From: Mesostigma viride | Lineage: Eukaryota > Streptophyta > Mesostigmatophyceae > Mesostigmatales > Mesostigmataceae | Reading direction: 5' to 3' | DNA: 54,000 nucleotides | NCBI GenBank assembly: GCA_009746045.1 | Contig: RPFO01000814.1 | Span: 126,001-180,000 of the forward strand | In this document: in pieces, positions 44,301-53,694 of the stretch | Position numbering within the stretch: the first letter of the stretch is position 1 | How the letters are laid out: the number at the start of each line of letters is the position of its first letter | Notes under the pieces: generated by a model | Seen by the model: only the letters and a program-made list of their open reading frames with translations | Database searches by the model: none | What the model was told of the DNA's origin: nothing | Position numbers and translations under genes: made by a program

Positions 44301-47300
44301 ACCTGCACAAGCCGCAGTTCCTCGCGACCATCCAACCGGACAACAACTACGACACACGTGGCACTGGGCTGAGCGTGCGAGGGCAGGTGGACCGAGAGAC
44401 TGGTAGCTGGATCTCTCTGCTGACCACGGGGCGGCGGGGCAGCAACGTGCGACAGGAGTCGCCGCACTGCCCCAACAGCTCGCCTGCCACCGCCGGCGGC
44501 CGGAGCCAGCTTCCTGCCGACCTGCTCATCTCGCTCAAACAGAGTTCATTGGTATTGGATGCCGCGGAGGCGGGTTTGCTACCGCCCACGCTGGCCATGT
44601 GGGAGGGGATGTTGAAGTCTGTCCCGTTGACCTCCTCGGCGCTGGGCGAGGATGGCGACATGGCGGCGGCGGGGGAGCACGAGGCGGGCGGCAAGTGGGC
44701 ACGCAAGATGCTCTCGCCGCGGGCATTCCACCACAGGCCTGCCCTGGCCACCGCGCTGGATCTCTCGACGGACAACCCGGCGGATCAAGTGGGCCCTCCG
44801 AACGGTCTCGGCAGACCATTAAACGCATCCTTGGATGAGTGCGCCCGGTTTTTCTGCCCACACCGGGAGCGCGGGAACCCCCCCTCCTTTTGCTCGATGA
44901 GCCATATCTTCACACCCGTCATGTGCGCGCTGCACATGGGCGAGGCGCCCTGTCCGAGCGAGTTCGCGCACCCATCACGCCCCGCCCCCGCCCTCGCACC
45001 GCGCAAGAGTGCGGGCCTGTTCGGTCTTTGGGAGGCGGCGGTGGCAGGGTCCCTGGGGGCCCAGCCGGCCCACAGTCCCCCCCCCTCGAGCCCCGCATCG
45101 CCCCACGTGGTGGACGTGCTGACGACCGTGATGACCGAGCCGCAGCGAAGACAGGCCGCAGAATTGCGGGGGCTCGGGTCGTGGGAGTTTGACGCGCTGG
45201 CGCTGGCAAACGTCACCGAGGGGGATCTGGCGGTGCCCCTTGTGGGATACTCCCTCTTCCTGCGTATGGGCCTGCTGCTGGAGTTTGGCATCAGCGAGCA
45301 GAAGCTGGCTAACTTTCTGCTGGTCGTTTCGAGGTAGGGGATTCTTAGAGCAGCATAGTATCATCGCATTCATTAGAGCATAGAGGGCTGAGGTGGGGCG
45401 TGGGGCATCAGCGAGCAGAAGCTGGCTAACTTTTTTTTGCTGGTGGTATCACAGTAGGTATATTTGGCTGAATACTGTACCTAGGGTGCTGTGTACATCA
45501 TTTCACAGTAGGTACAGTAGGTATACTTGGCTGATGGCCACTTCTTTCCAGGCCATGAGATAGACGAGCCGAGCCGATTCTGGCATCTAAACCTCTTGTG
45601 CGTCATGTCGTGGCATGCACCATCTGTCTGTTTGGGTTTGGCAGAAAGTGGGCATCTGTGTACAGAATCTCGCATTGTAAGCTTTACAGAGGGCGTTACG
45701 GACTAAGGGGGGGGGGGGGGGGGGGGCGGTTTGATAGACTGGCCCATAATGGGTCTCTAGCTATGCTGACTGAGGGGTGATCCCAGGAAGAGACGTTGCA
45801 AACAGCTAGGGCGAAGCTGCCTAGCATATTTTTTTCCTATTCCATTGCAATGGACTCACGTGTCCATGACAAGGCATCAATGGTTGGGGGCTATTTGCTA
45901 GGCCCACCTCCTCCTCTAACCTGGCAATGTTGCACTTATTAGCTTCGCATCCATGGTTGGGGGCTATTTGCTAGGCCCACCTCCTCCTCTAACCTGGCAA
46001 AGTTGCACTTATTAACTACGCTTACTGGCGCGCTAACGGCCTCCTGTCTTGTTGCTGTTGTCCATTTGGGTGCCTGACTTGGGTGGGCGTGGCAGGGGCA
46101 TGGGACACATCCCGTACCACAACGCGGCGCATGTGGTGGACGTGACCGCCAACCTGTTCCACATTTTGGACCACAGCGGCGTGGGGGACCACCTGCGCGG
46201 GATTGACAAGCTGGCGGCGCTGTGTGCGGCGCTGATACACGATTACAGGCACCCAGGTGTGTATTTATAAATTGGTCACTATAGTTTGTATGACCAGGGG
46301 CGGTGGTCATGGGGCGCTGTGTGCGGCGCTCATCCATGACTTCAAGCACTCCCTTGAGATACTTTACTACTTCTGCTTTCTCTTAATATAGTTTAATTAG
46401 CGCATGCGGGAAAGATATGGCCGCTATGCCTTGGCCTGCGATGTGGACGGCTGTCCGCGACATGGGTCGACTAATCCGATCTTTACAAAGGGTTTAAAGA
46501 TCGTCGAATTCTCTTTGGAAGGATCCGGTTGTTTATAAGGGTCGTCGATCTGTTGTTGAGTGGTCCGGAAAAAAGTAAAATAAAATAATCAAACAAGAAT
46601 AGTAGGGTTTATATGACTTGTTTGCAAAAGTTCGTAACTGTTTTGTTAGCAGTGCACCAGCTGTGATGCCAAGGACCTGTAGGGTCGGCTGGTTGCCTGA
46701 CACATCTTTGACTGAATGTTTTCAATAAGTCGTGTTTAATCGTTGTATAGTGGACTCGGACGGACCCCAAAGGGTTGATGGGCGAGATTCGTGCTTGTTA
46801 GTTTTAAGGACCTTGTACAACTACCTGTACAGTGCACCAGCCGGGGGGTGCGTGGCCACGCTAGTTGTAGTGATGTTTCAAGCACGGTTCAGGCCGGTGC
46901 GTGACGCATGCCAGTGTTAATTAATTTAGGATGATCTCAGCTTGTGCGCCGGTGGACCATGCCCTAAGCAAGCTAGGCCGGCAATGATCCGCAACTGTTT
47001 CTTTCCCTCCCTCCCACCCTGCAGGTTTCTTGCTTCCACGTGGGGACTGACAAACCTTAACACCACTGCAACTGCTGTGTCAGGTCTCCACTTACTGCTT
47101 CAGTCAAATGCTGGTCTTCGTGGGATCTTAGTGGTCTCACATGACCTGTTAGTAGTACACATAAAATATTACACACAAAATAGGATCGATAATCAATTAG
47201 GAGACAACCAGCGCAGGCCAGAAATCTGGTGCATTCGGCTTTACACGTCCTCACGTAACTGCTATTGTGTGCTTTCTCTTAATCTACATTGCAAAACAGC

Positions 47301-50300
47301 CTTGCCCAAGCGGTTGCTGCGACTGTCGTGCCAAGTCATACCATTTGAAAGCTCTTTCACCCCGGCCATCATCTGGGGCCTTCCCCTCCCCTGCTTGACT
47401 CACGACTGCCCAACCCAGCTTGATAGCCCAACTCATGGCTGAATATATCTTCATATTATGGAATCAGAATGTTCCTGTCATGGTGAATCGTGTGAGTGGG
47501 CGCGGCGGTGAGCTGGGTCTTGTGCGTGAGGGGGCAGGGGGGGCACTGCGTCAAAAGGAGTTTATGATTAGATTCTCACGCTTATGAACCACTGCTGTTC
47601 TTCAGTTCACTTTCTGCCCTGAATTGTAGGTGCTTGGCTTGAGCGACTCGGGTACCTTGCTTCGAAGAGGCCCACCGTGGCGTCTCCCAGGCGCTAAATG
47701 CTGATAATGGCCCTTCCATACCGTGCAGACTGCTGACTTTTCTCATCGTGAACCCACACTAACTCCCGACTACCGTGTGCTTTTGGACGGTGCGTCCAGG
47801 TGTCAACAACGACTTTCTGAGCCGCACGAGGGAGGAGCTGGCGACTGTGTACAACGACCAGTCGCCGCTGGAAAACTACCACCTGGCGGAGGCGTTTTAT
47901 TTATTATACACAAAAGACGAGTGCAACTTTCTTGAGGTGGGTGCTACCCGCTCTAGTTTTCATCCGCTGCCAACTACGTATCCGCTTATTTAGTTTTCAT
48001 CCGCTGGTATGTCATAACCGCCATTACCTTCTCCTACCACCTTCCACTACCACCTTCCACTACCACCTTCCACTACCACCCTCTCCTTCTGTGCTGGCAC
48101 GGAAACTGCAATTCCCTCCAGATGTGTCTTCCGGTGGCAGCCTTAACGGCACGGCAAGAGGAACGGCAAATGGTTCTCAGGGACGCCTTCTGTCAGATGC
48201 TGACGGCTTGCCAGACAGACGGGAGAATAGGTCAATACGCTGCATTCAACTCGCTGCAACCTGCAAATGTCCCAGCCTGCTGCGTTGCCTCTCCTACCGC
48301 TTTGGTACATCTTCGTCAAAGAAGCCCTAAGGGTAGCAGCCGTCTTGCCCCCCCATATGGTGGTGTTCAGCAGTTCCCACAAACGAGCCGGCGCTGACCA
48401 AAATCTCGCCCATTCCCTGGAACTGCCACCCACTGTCCTGCTCCCTTTCCCGCTCCCTTTCCCTCCATGGCCACGGCAGGTGCTGAGCGAGGAGGACTTC
48501 ATGGAGGTGCGCCGCGTCGTCATCGAGGTCGTCCTCGCAACGGACATGAAGCGCCACTTTGGAGTGCTGGACGCGTTCAAGGCCAGGGTGTCCCAGGAGC
48601 TGCCCTGGGACCCTGACCGGGACTCGGACCGCATCCTGCTGCTGCAGCTGGCGCTCAAGGTGGCCGACATCGGGTGCATGCGGTGGCGCTACCTTGGGAT
48701 TCGGCATGGCATGAAACCCTAAACCCTAAACTGCCGCCGTCTCCTGGTCTTTCAAAGGGCAGCAACATGGGGCATGTCGTGGCTGTTTGCCGATGAGGCG
48801 CATTAGATAGCGAGGCACGATAATGTTGGACGTGGTGTTGACCGCGTGTGCGCTGTCGCGTCAGGGTTGCCGACCGCTCCATCTCAGTGTTGCCTCCACG
48901 CATCTGTCGCATCAGTCAGGGGTCGTTGGCTGTGGGTTGTTGGGTTGCTACTATGCAGCAGTACTGTTGGTCCGGTGGTGTCCGCGACGCCGTGCAAACC
49001 TCTCCATGGGGCCTTGCAGCTATGACCCTACAAGGGGGGGGGGGTCGGGTACTACGGGCTGGCGCTCAAAAGGGGGGGGGGTGGTCAGGTTGTAGGTACC
49101 GGAGTTGATTCCATGGCAAAGGCGGATGGTGGCAAAGGCAAATGGTGGTGAGGCATTGGCTTAGGTGTGCAAGGCACTGTTGCTGTTGATCACCATAGAC
49201 AATTACTAGCACCCATCATCACTACTACTGACACTAAGACCACCACGAACACGAACACGAACATTAACATTAACACGAACATTAACATTAAGACTGACCC
49301 TAACACTGACACACTGGCACGCTGGCACACCAGCACACGAGCACATGAGCACGCAAGCTCATGAGCACACGGGCACACGGGCATGGCAGGTCAAAAAGGT
49401 TTTGTCAGCACCACATGTGGTCAGCCGATGTCTATGCTAACAGATATCGACTTCCATAGATCCTGCTGTATTTAGAAAGAGTCAGATATCGACTTCCGTA
49501 GATCCTGCTGTACCTAGAAAGAGTCAGGTATCGACTTCCATAGATCCTGCTGTACCTAGAAAGAGTCAGATATCGACTTCCGGAGATCCTGCTGTACCTA
49601 GAAAGAGTCAGATATCGACTTCCATTTCCTGTTTGATAGCAGGCAAGGGGCATGCGTTTCCGGTGTTGGTCGTGCAGGCCGCTCATCACGAGCTTGCTTG
49701 CGTGCTGCTATCTCTTATCCCCTGCTATCTCCTGTGTGCTGCTATCTCTTATCCCCTGCTATCTCCTGTGTGCTGCTATCTCTTATCCCCTGCTATCTCC
49801 TGTGTGCTGCTATCTCTTATCCCCTGCTATCTCCTGTGTGCTGCTATCTCTTATCCCCTGCTATCTCCTGTGTGCTGCTATCTCTTATCCCCTGCTATCT
49901 CCTGTGTGCTGCTATCTCTTATCCCCTGCTATCTCCTCCCCCTTCCCCCCCCTTTGGCCACACCAGCCATGCCGCCAAGCCACTGCCGATCCACGTGGAG
50001 TGGTCGCGTCGAGCCAGCGAGGAGTTCTACCTGCAGGGAGGTAGGCTTTCCATTATTGGGGTGCAGTCAGACGCTAGAGGCTTAAGAGTATCCTTTCTTT
50101 CCTCTTCAACCCTTTCTGTTGCTCCCCCCTTCTCCAACTGCGGCCCTGCCATCTGGTCCCATGCCCAGCACCCATTCTCCCCCCCAACTGCCCCCTGAAC
50201 CCTGAACCACCGCAACACAGTGAACACCCAGACATATGGTCAGATCGATTCCCTCTCTATTCTGACAAAACCTGGCACTCCTGGGCACCACCGCCATTGC

Positions 50301-53175
50301 GCAGTTGTGCTCATGTCAGAGGGGTGTGTCCTGTGGGAACAAGATGAACTCAATATTGTTGACCACATTCAGAGTAAAGGCTGGGTTTTGATGCTGGCAA
50401 GCGATCTCGCGGTTTGCTACCCCCAGTATCTCCACCACTCCACAGTTCGACTCGCCTCTTCTGCTACTTATACCACTTTCGTGGCCTAACCTCCACGGTG
50501 GCCTCCCGCCTATCTTGCATCCTTTGGTTGCGATTCAATCATCTCTCGTATGTGGCTAACCGCGACGTTATTTTCCGCACGCCTGTGGCTGGTTAGGCTT
50601 GCTATTTCATGCCCCCCCCCCCCCCCCCACACACACAGACGCTGAGCGGGCCCTGAACTTGAACGTGTCCCCCTTCATGGACCGTCATGTTAACAACGTG
50701 CCAAAGTCGCAGGTGCGCGCACAGCCATGGTTGTGAACGTCACCCTCGGACTGTCGAGGACTGGATAGTTTGTTGACGAACGGTAGCACGGGTACTCATA
50801 CGTTGTCTGATGGATGGAGCAATCGCCCCTTGCCTTCGATGGTTACCGACGGGTGTGTTAGCATGAGCTACCATGGTCCAGATTCTCCAGGTTTCTGGCC
50901 TGCGCTGGTTGTCTCATTTTGTTCGCGTCGGCGCATGCGATGCCCCCATTTGCATCCACAGCGCACGCACAGAGCTCCTCGTGTCTGCTGGTGCCTATGG
51001 AGAGCATTGGCGATGTGACGCTGTCTCTGTTTGGACATATCATCTGCTCTTGAGAACATTTTCGTTCGTGATCCCTACCCTCCACGTCGCATGGTGTCCT
51101 GCTATTCGTCGTCTAACATGCACCTTACCTTGCGAGTTTGTCAACTCCTGTGACCGGCGTGGTGCGCTGTCGCCACGGATGGGGCTGCGGATTGGGACCC
51201 GGGGCTGGGAACGCCGTCGTGCGTTGACACCTGTCCTGACGCCGTGCATCACAGTTGGGTACGTGAGCAGCTAGGTGGTGGCTGCTAGTCCCACGTGCGT
51301 GCGCGCGCCTCTGTTCGTTTGGCGACGAGGCACGGCCCTGCCGAAGGCTCCCTTTGGGTAGCATAGCATTTAGAGGAGGGGGGACATCCAGCCAAAACGG
51401 CACACTCACTCGTGTGTCCGGCGCGGCACCTCCGGACGTGGAGCGGACTCCAAAAACGGGAAAAAATGTATCCGGCGGCAGAATTTTTGCGACGGAGTGT
51501 ACTCCAGTCGAAATTTTTAGGGCGGCGCGAAGAAAAATTTTGTGGAGATAACTCCTCCCGCCGGTCCGGCGCCTGGTTTTAGGAAAGGAGTGCGCTCTGG
51601 TGATCCCGCTAGCTCGGTCAGGCGTTTGATTTCAAGTGCAGGAGCCCGCTTTGGCCCTGCTGTACTTACAACTTACGCTGAGAACTTACCAAGTATTGGT
51701 TGATTCTAGGAAGACGTATCAACTTTCAGGCCGGCGTCAGGTTGTTGTTGTTGATTCTGACACCGGACCTGGCGTCAGGCAATAGGCATCGAATTTCCGC
51801 CGGCTTGACGTCATTCTTGAGTTGCAGACCACCGTTGCACCAACAACCAGCCTGAAGCCGGAGCACTGCAGTACAAAATCATTAATAGTCTTCTACTTGG
51901 AGAATATGCTCATACTATCGCTTACTAAGAGCTTCTACTAAGAGATTCTACAAAAAGTGCCACGTGTCGTACAAGCCACGTAGCACGTAGCACACTCCCA
52001 AGTCGATCCGGCGCAGCCCTTTGGCTGACAGAGCGCTCTCAGCCATTTTTCACTTTGGCTGGCGCCGGGCGGCGCGGTAGGCCAAACTCTGGAGTACGCT
52101 CATGTACGATTTTAGGGGGGGATGTCCCCCCTCCTGCATTTAGTACTAGCAATCTTGTACAAGCAATATGTTGTATCTAGCATCTAGTATCTAGTATCTA
52201 GTATCTAGTATATTGTATATTGTATATTGTATATTGTATATTGTATATTGTATATTGTATATTGTATATTGTATATTGTATATTGTATATTGTATATAGT
52301 ATATAGTATATAGTATATAGTACTATATAGTATACAGTATCTGTGTTATTCCGCCGCACCCGGGCCGACTTTGTCGCGACCCATGCGGTCTAGATCCCTT
52401 CCAGGCCTGCATGGTGGGCCGGCAGCGCTGTTGCTGCGTGTAGTTTTGTGATGTATAGTTAGCTGTACCTTGTGCAGCTGGCGTGATCCTTGGATGTCCG
52501 TGTCAGATTACTATTAATTTCTTCAGGGTTATTCTCCCAGTTATGGGGTTTTCCTTATGTTGCATGCCCAGCTCACCTCCGTAATCTACCATTCTCAATG
52601 AATATATATAGTATGTAGTGTATAGTGATATGTATATACTATATAGTATATAGCAATATGTTGTATCTAGTATATGCGCAGCATAGGCGCCCGTCGCAGG
52701 ACCAAGGTCATCTTCGGCAGTTTTCTGGAATGGGCCCTAGGGAGAGGGAAGGTGTCTGAGGCAAATGGGTCGCTACCTACTAGATGTAACCGGCTAGCCC
52801 CTAGTTGCATAGCTGCATTTAGATCCATGCCATCCGCTTTGTCGTGGATTTATTTGCAACTTGAGCACCCCCTGCCCAACCACATTTCTTAGTTTTCTTT
52901 GCACTTGCCAGGTGGTTTTTCTAACAGACAATTATGATTATTGTTGTTGTTATTATTATTGTTACTGTTGTTTTTGTTGTTGCTGCGGGAACTGATCGAT
53001 CTCCTCCCTCTGTGGCTGTGCTTGCCTCGGGCTGCCTTTTCTCGGCGCATGCATGTTTCTTAGTAACCCTCTGCCAATTTGCATGCGATGCATGATGCCA
53101 TCCCCATGCGTGCTTATTTTGCACGCAGGCTTCTTCCATTTCCTTGCGCTGCCCCTATTCGAGGCATGGGCCAAG
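34343..53175 (+). CDS. Receptor-type class I cyclic-nucleotide phosphodiesterase, at least 11 exons, 3' end not found
   Basis: Eleven exons were joined by GT-AG sites; nine of ten junctions match in phase. Numbered from the ATG at 34343, the protein has a cytosolic start, a membrane helix (about 39-60), a Cache-like sensor (about 65-400), a second helix (about 407-429), a charged helical linker from about 430 into exon 5, a low-complexity middle and a phosphodiesterase domain from about 800. Catalytic marks are PYHNAAH, the split signature [41 protein letters not shown] and KSQ with the purine-binding Gln, then [15 protein letters not shown]. Family members hydrolyse cAMP and/or cGMP. The layout implies an outward-facing sensor that switches an inward-facing catalytic domain. 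Start choice (34226 or 34343) and the C-terminus are uncertain. Confidence 0.85.
35142..35182. repeat. Hairpin, 19-bp stem with one mismatch
   Basis: GTTGCCTGGTTAGCAACCA pairs with TGGTTACTAACCAGGCAAC across a GGG loop. Confidence 0.85.
37264..37280. repeat. Interstitial telomere-like heptamers
   Basis: AACCCTAAACCCTAAAC matches the plant/green-algal AAACCCT telomere unit over about 2.4 copies. Confidence 0.7.
37681..38152 (+). CDS. Exon 2: first half of Cache-like sensor
   Basis: It follows GCGCGTGCAG in phase 0 and ends ATA T|GTGAGT in phase 1. It codes [20 protein letters not shown], an amphipathic helix as in Cache domains. The [16 protein letters not shown] strand pair, a Cys-containing loop ([10 protein letters not shown]) and a PAWTLGRGI segment that opens the ligand-pocket region in such sensors follow. 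Confidence 0.75.
38305..41202 (+). repeat. 2.9 kb (TGG)n microsatellite in intron 2
   Basis: Almost pure (TGG)n with a short (GGC)n patch at 38339-38365 and more than a dozen GTGTGG phase slips. The 1000-residue frames predicted across it are artefacts. Confidence 0.98.
41345..41551 (+). repeat. (CCA)n microsatellite in intron 2, complementary to the (TGG)n array
   Basis: About 207 bp of (CCA)n lie 142 bp after the (TGG)n array in the same intron. Transcribed, the two could pair over up to about 200 bases. Confidence 0.97.
41697..41988 (+). CDS. Exon 3: second half of Cache-like sensor
   Basis: The acceptor GCGCCAG follows a C-run; CA completes the Ser codon begun by exon 2. It codes [20 protein letters not shown] and the typical Cache helix SSQLKAFLQ, then [20 protein letters not shown], as in dCache modules. 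It ends GCC AG|GTATGA in phase 2. Confidence 0.8.
42036..42058 (+). repeat. Degraded copy of the exon 3 end in intron 3
   Basis: GTTACCAAGGAGGCAGCCAG|GTAT resembles the exon end (ACGCGGGAGGCGGCCAG|GTAT); both would read VT-R/K-EAARY. It comes 48 bp after the real donor. Confidence 0.7.
42551..42576 (+). repeat. Degraded copy of the exon 4 start in intron 3
   Basis: CACCAGGCACAAGAACGAGA matches CACCAGGCACATGAACGAGA at the true acceptor. They read RHKNETF and RHMNETF. Confidence 0.75.
42665..42989 (+). CDS. Exon 4: end of sensor and second membrane helix
   Basis: After ACACCAG, one G completes Arg. The exon codes the last sensor strands ([18 protein letters not shown]), a charged juxtamembrane helix ([13 protein letters not shown]) and a membrane helix ([19 protein letters not shown]). 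The helical linker starts with [15 protein letters not shown]. It ends CAG|GTGCGC in phase 0. Confidence 0.85.
43083..43196 (+). repeat. Two degraded copies of the exon 4 end in intron 4
   Basis: GAGAGGCAGCCGCGGTCAAC (43083) and GAGAGGCGGCCACGGCAAAC (43173) both resemble the exon end GAGAGGCGGCCGCGGCCAAC. The first also keeps CAG|GTGC. Each is preceded by TATGGGATGG. Confidence 0.75.
43241..43370 (+). repeat. 66-bp direct repeat in intron 4
   Basis: TGGTCTTAGCCGTGGTACCG starts at 43241 and 43307; the two units are nearly identical. Confidence 0.9.
44129..45333 (+). CDS. Exon 5: linker, variable middle and start of catalytic domain
   Basis: It joins exon 4 in phase 0 after CCCCGCAG. It begins with a helical linker ([19 protein letters not shown]), then a long Ser/Pro/Gly-rich middle. 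It ends with the opening of the phosphodiesterase fold: [23 protein letters not shown] and [10 protein letters not shown]. The donor is TCG AG|GTAGGG, phase 2. A further small intron in the low-complexity middle cannot be excluded. Confidence 0.8.
45403..45454 (+). repeat. Degraded copy of the exon 5 end in intron 5
   Basis: GCATCAGCGAGCAGAAGCTG and GGCTAACTTT repeat the exon end almost exactly. TTTTTGCTGGTGGTATCACAG follows in place of TCTGCTGGTCGTTTCGAG. Confidence 0.85.
45705..46022 (+). repeat. G-run and 73-bp direct repeat in intron 5
   Basis: A G run of 16 or more (45710-45726) is followed by two near-identical units from TGGTTGGGGGCTATTTGC at 45881 and 45954. Confidence 0.9.
46096..46256 (+). 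CDS. Exon 6: first metal-binding histidines
   Basis: After GTGGCAG the first G completes Arg; [16 protein letters not shown] follows, carrying the catalytic His of [15 protein letters not shown] then holds the metal-binding HD. It ends CCA G|GTGTGT in phase 1, inside the phosphodiesterase signature. Confidence 0.92.
46313..46349 (+). repeat. Degraded copy of the exon 6 end in intron 6
   Basis: GGCGCTGTGTGCGGCGCTCA and CCATGACTTCAAGCAC mirror the exon end; it would read [12 protein letters not shown], closer to the family consensus than the exon's own IHDYRH. Confidence 0.85.
46350..47799 (+). other. Rest of intron 6
   Basis: No gene or notable repeat was supported; it ends TGCGTCCAG. Confidence 0.5.
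47800..47936 (+). CDS. Exon 7: catalytic domain
   Basis: GT completes Gly of HPG, then [19 protein letters not shown] and the [10 protein letters not shown] motif, matching the conserved family block between the HD signature and the next helix. It ends CTT GAG|GTGGGT in phase 0. Confidence 0.92.
48480..48673 (+). CDS. Exon 8: catalytic domain, ATDM and ADIG motifs
   Basis: It starts after CCACGGCAG in phase 0: [37 protein letters not shown], then [13 protein letters not shown] with the metal-binding Asp. It ends ATC GG|GTGCAT in phase 2. Confidence 0.92.
48714..48731. repeat. Interstitial telomere-like heptamers in intron 8
   Basis: AAACCCTAAACCCTAAAC, about 2.6 units, lies 41 bp after exon 8. 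Confidence 0.75.
49443..49630 (+). repeat. 46-bp tandem repeat in intron 8
   Basis: About four units beginning AGATATCGACTTCC and ending CTAGAAAGAGTC. Confidence 0.9.
49705..49938 (+). repeat. 34-bp tandem repeat just before the exon 9 acceptor
   Basis: Seven units of GCTGCTATCTCTTATCCCCT-type sequence; all are pyrimidine-rich and end 28 bp before the splice acceptor. Confidence 0.95.
49967..50040 (+). CDS. Exon 9: catalytic domain
   Basis: C completes Gly of [24 protein letters not shown] and YLQG follow, matching the family's W-x(n)-EEF-x-QGD region. It ends GGA G|GTAGGC in phase 1. Confidence 0.92.
50639..50712 (+). CDS. Exon 10: SPFMDRH and purine-binding Gln
   Basis: AC completes Asp of [22 protein letters not shown] and VPKSQ follow; the Gln corresponds to the invariant nucleotide-binding Gln of the family. 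It ends at CAG|GTGCGC. The in-phase join to exon 11 is unsolved. Confidence 0.9.
50713..53127 (+). other. Intron 10
   Basis: It contains TATTGTATAT-type repeats (52190-52325) and two related TATATAGTA-rich patches. No independent gene was supported between 50.7 and 53.1 kb. Confidence 0.5.
53129..53175 (+). CDS. Exon 11: C-terminal catalytic helix
   Basis: Following CACGCAG, the frame reads [15 protein letters not shown], equal to the family segment after SQ-V-GF (the hydrophobic clamp Phe and the PLxExW helix). It ends AAG|GTACGC in phase 0, so more coding sequence is expected downstream, perhaps outside the window. Confidence 0.85.
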
Positions 53176-53603
53176 GTACGCCCCTCCGTTGGCGCGTTGG
53201 GCTGGAGAGAGATGGTTGGGTAGGCAGGAAGACCAAAAACCACCCTTAGGTGGCACACACCCTCCCCGCTAATAGCGTACTTTTTGTCTCCACTGGCCCT
53301 TTTCATAGTCGATGCCCCACCTCCCCACAAATAGCTCCTTGGCTTCAAGACCAGCCGCTCCCAGGGTTTCCAGTTGGATCGTACCACATGGCATCTGGGT
53401 CTTGCCCTCGGCGCTATTCTCTCTACTACTACTACTATGGCTGTTTAAGTTAAATATTACATTGTGGTTAAGGTGCAAGCACAATGAGGATAAATGCGCT
53501 AACTGGATAGAGCCTTGGTGTTTGGCAGCGAAATGGAAAGGACCATCAGTTTGTTCATGTTGTATTGGGACCGGTTGACTGGTGCTGCGTGGTGGTCTGT
53601 AAA

Positions 53604-53604
<1 letters not shown>
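53176..53604 (+). other. Downstream of exon 11, intron
   Basis: No further exon of the gene could be recognised before the terminal microsatellites. Confidence 0.4.

Positions 53605-53694
<90 letters not shown>

Noticed and set aside
48122-48397. Extra exon in intron 7 after CCCTCCAG
   Set aside because: Joining exon 7 to exon 8 directly gives the family sequence without a gap; adding this segment would break it.
49633-50198. Frames with repeated [17 protein letters not shown]
   Set aside because: They are translations of the 34-bp tandem repeat in intron 8.
50873-51274. Candidate next exon of the phosphodiesterase after ATTCTCCAG
   Set aside because: The translated sequence does not match the expected clamp-Phe/PLxExW helix, which is found clearly at 53129-53175.
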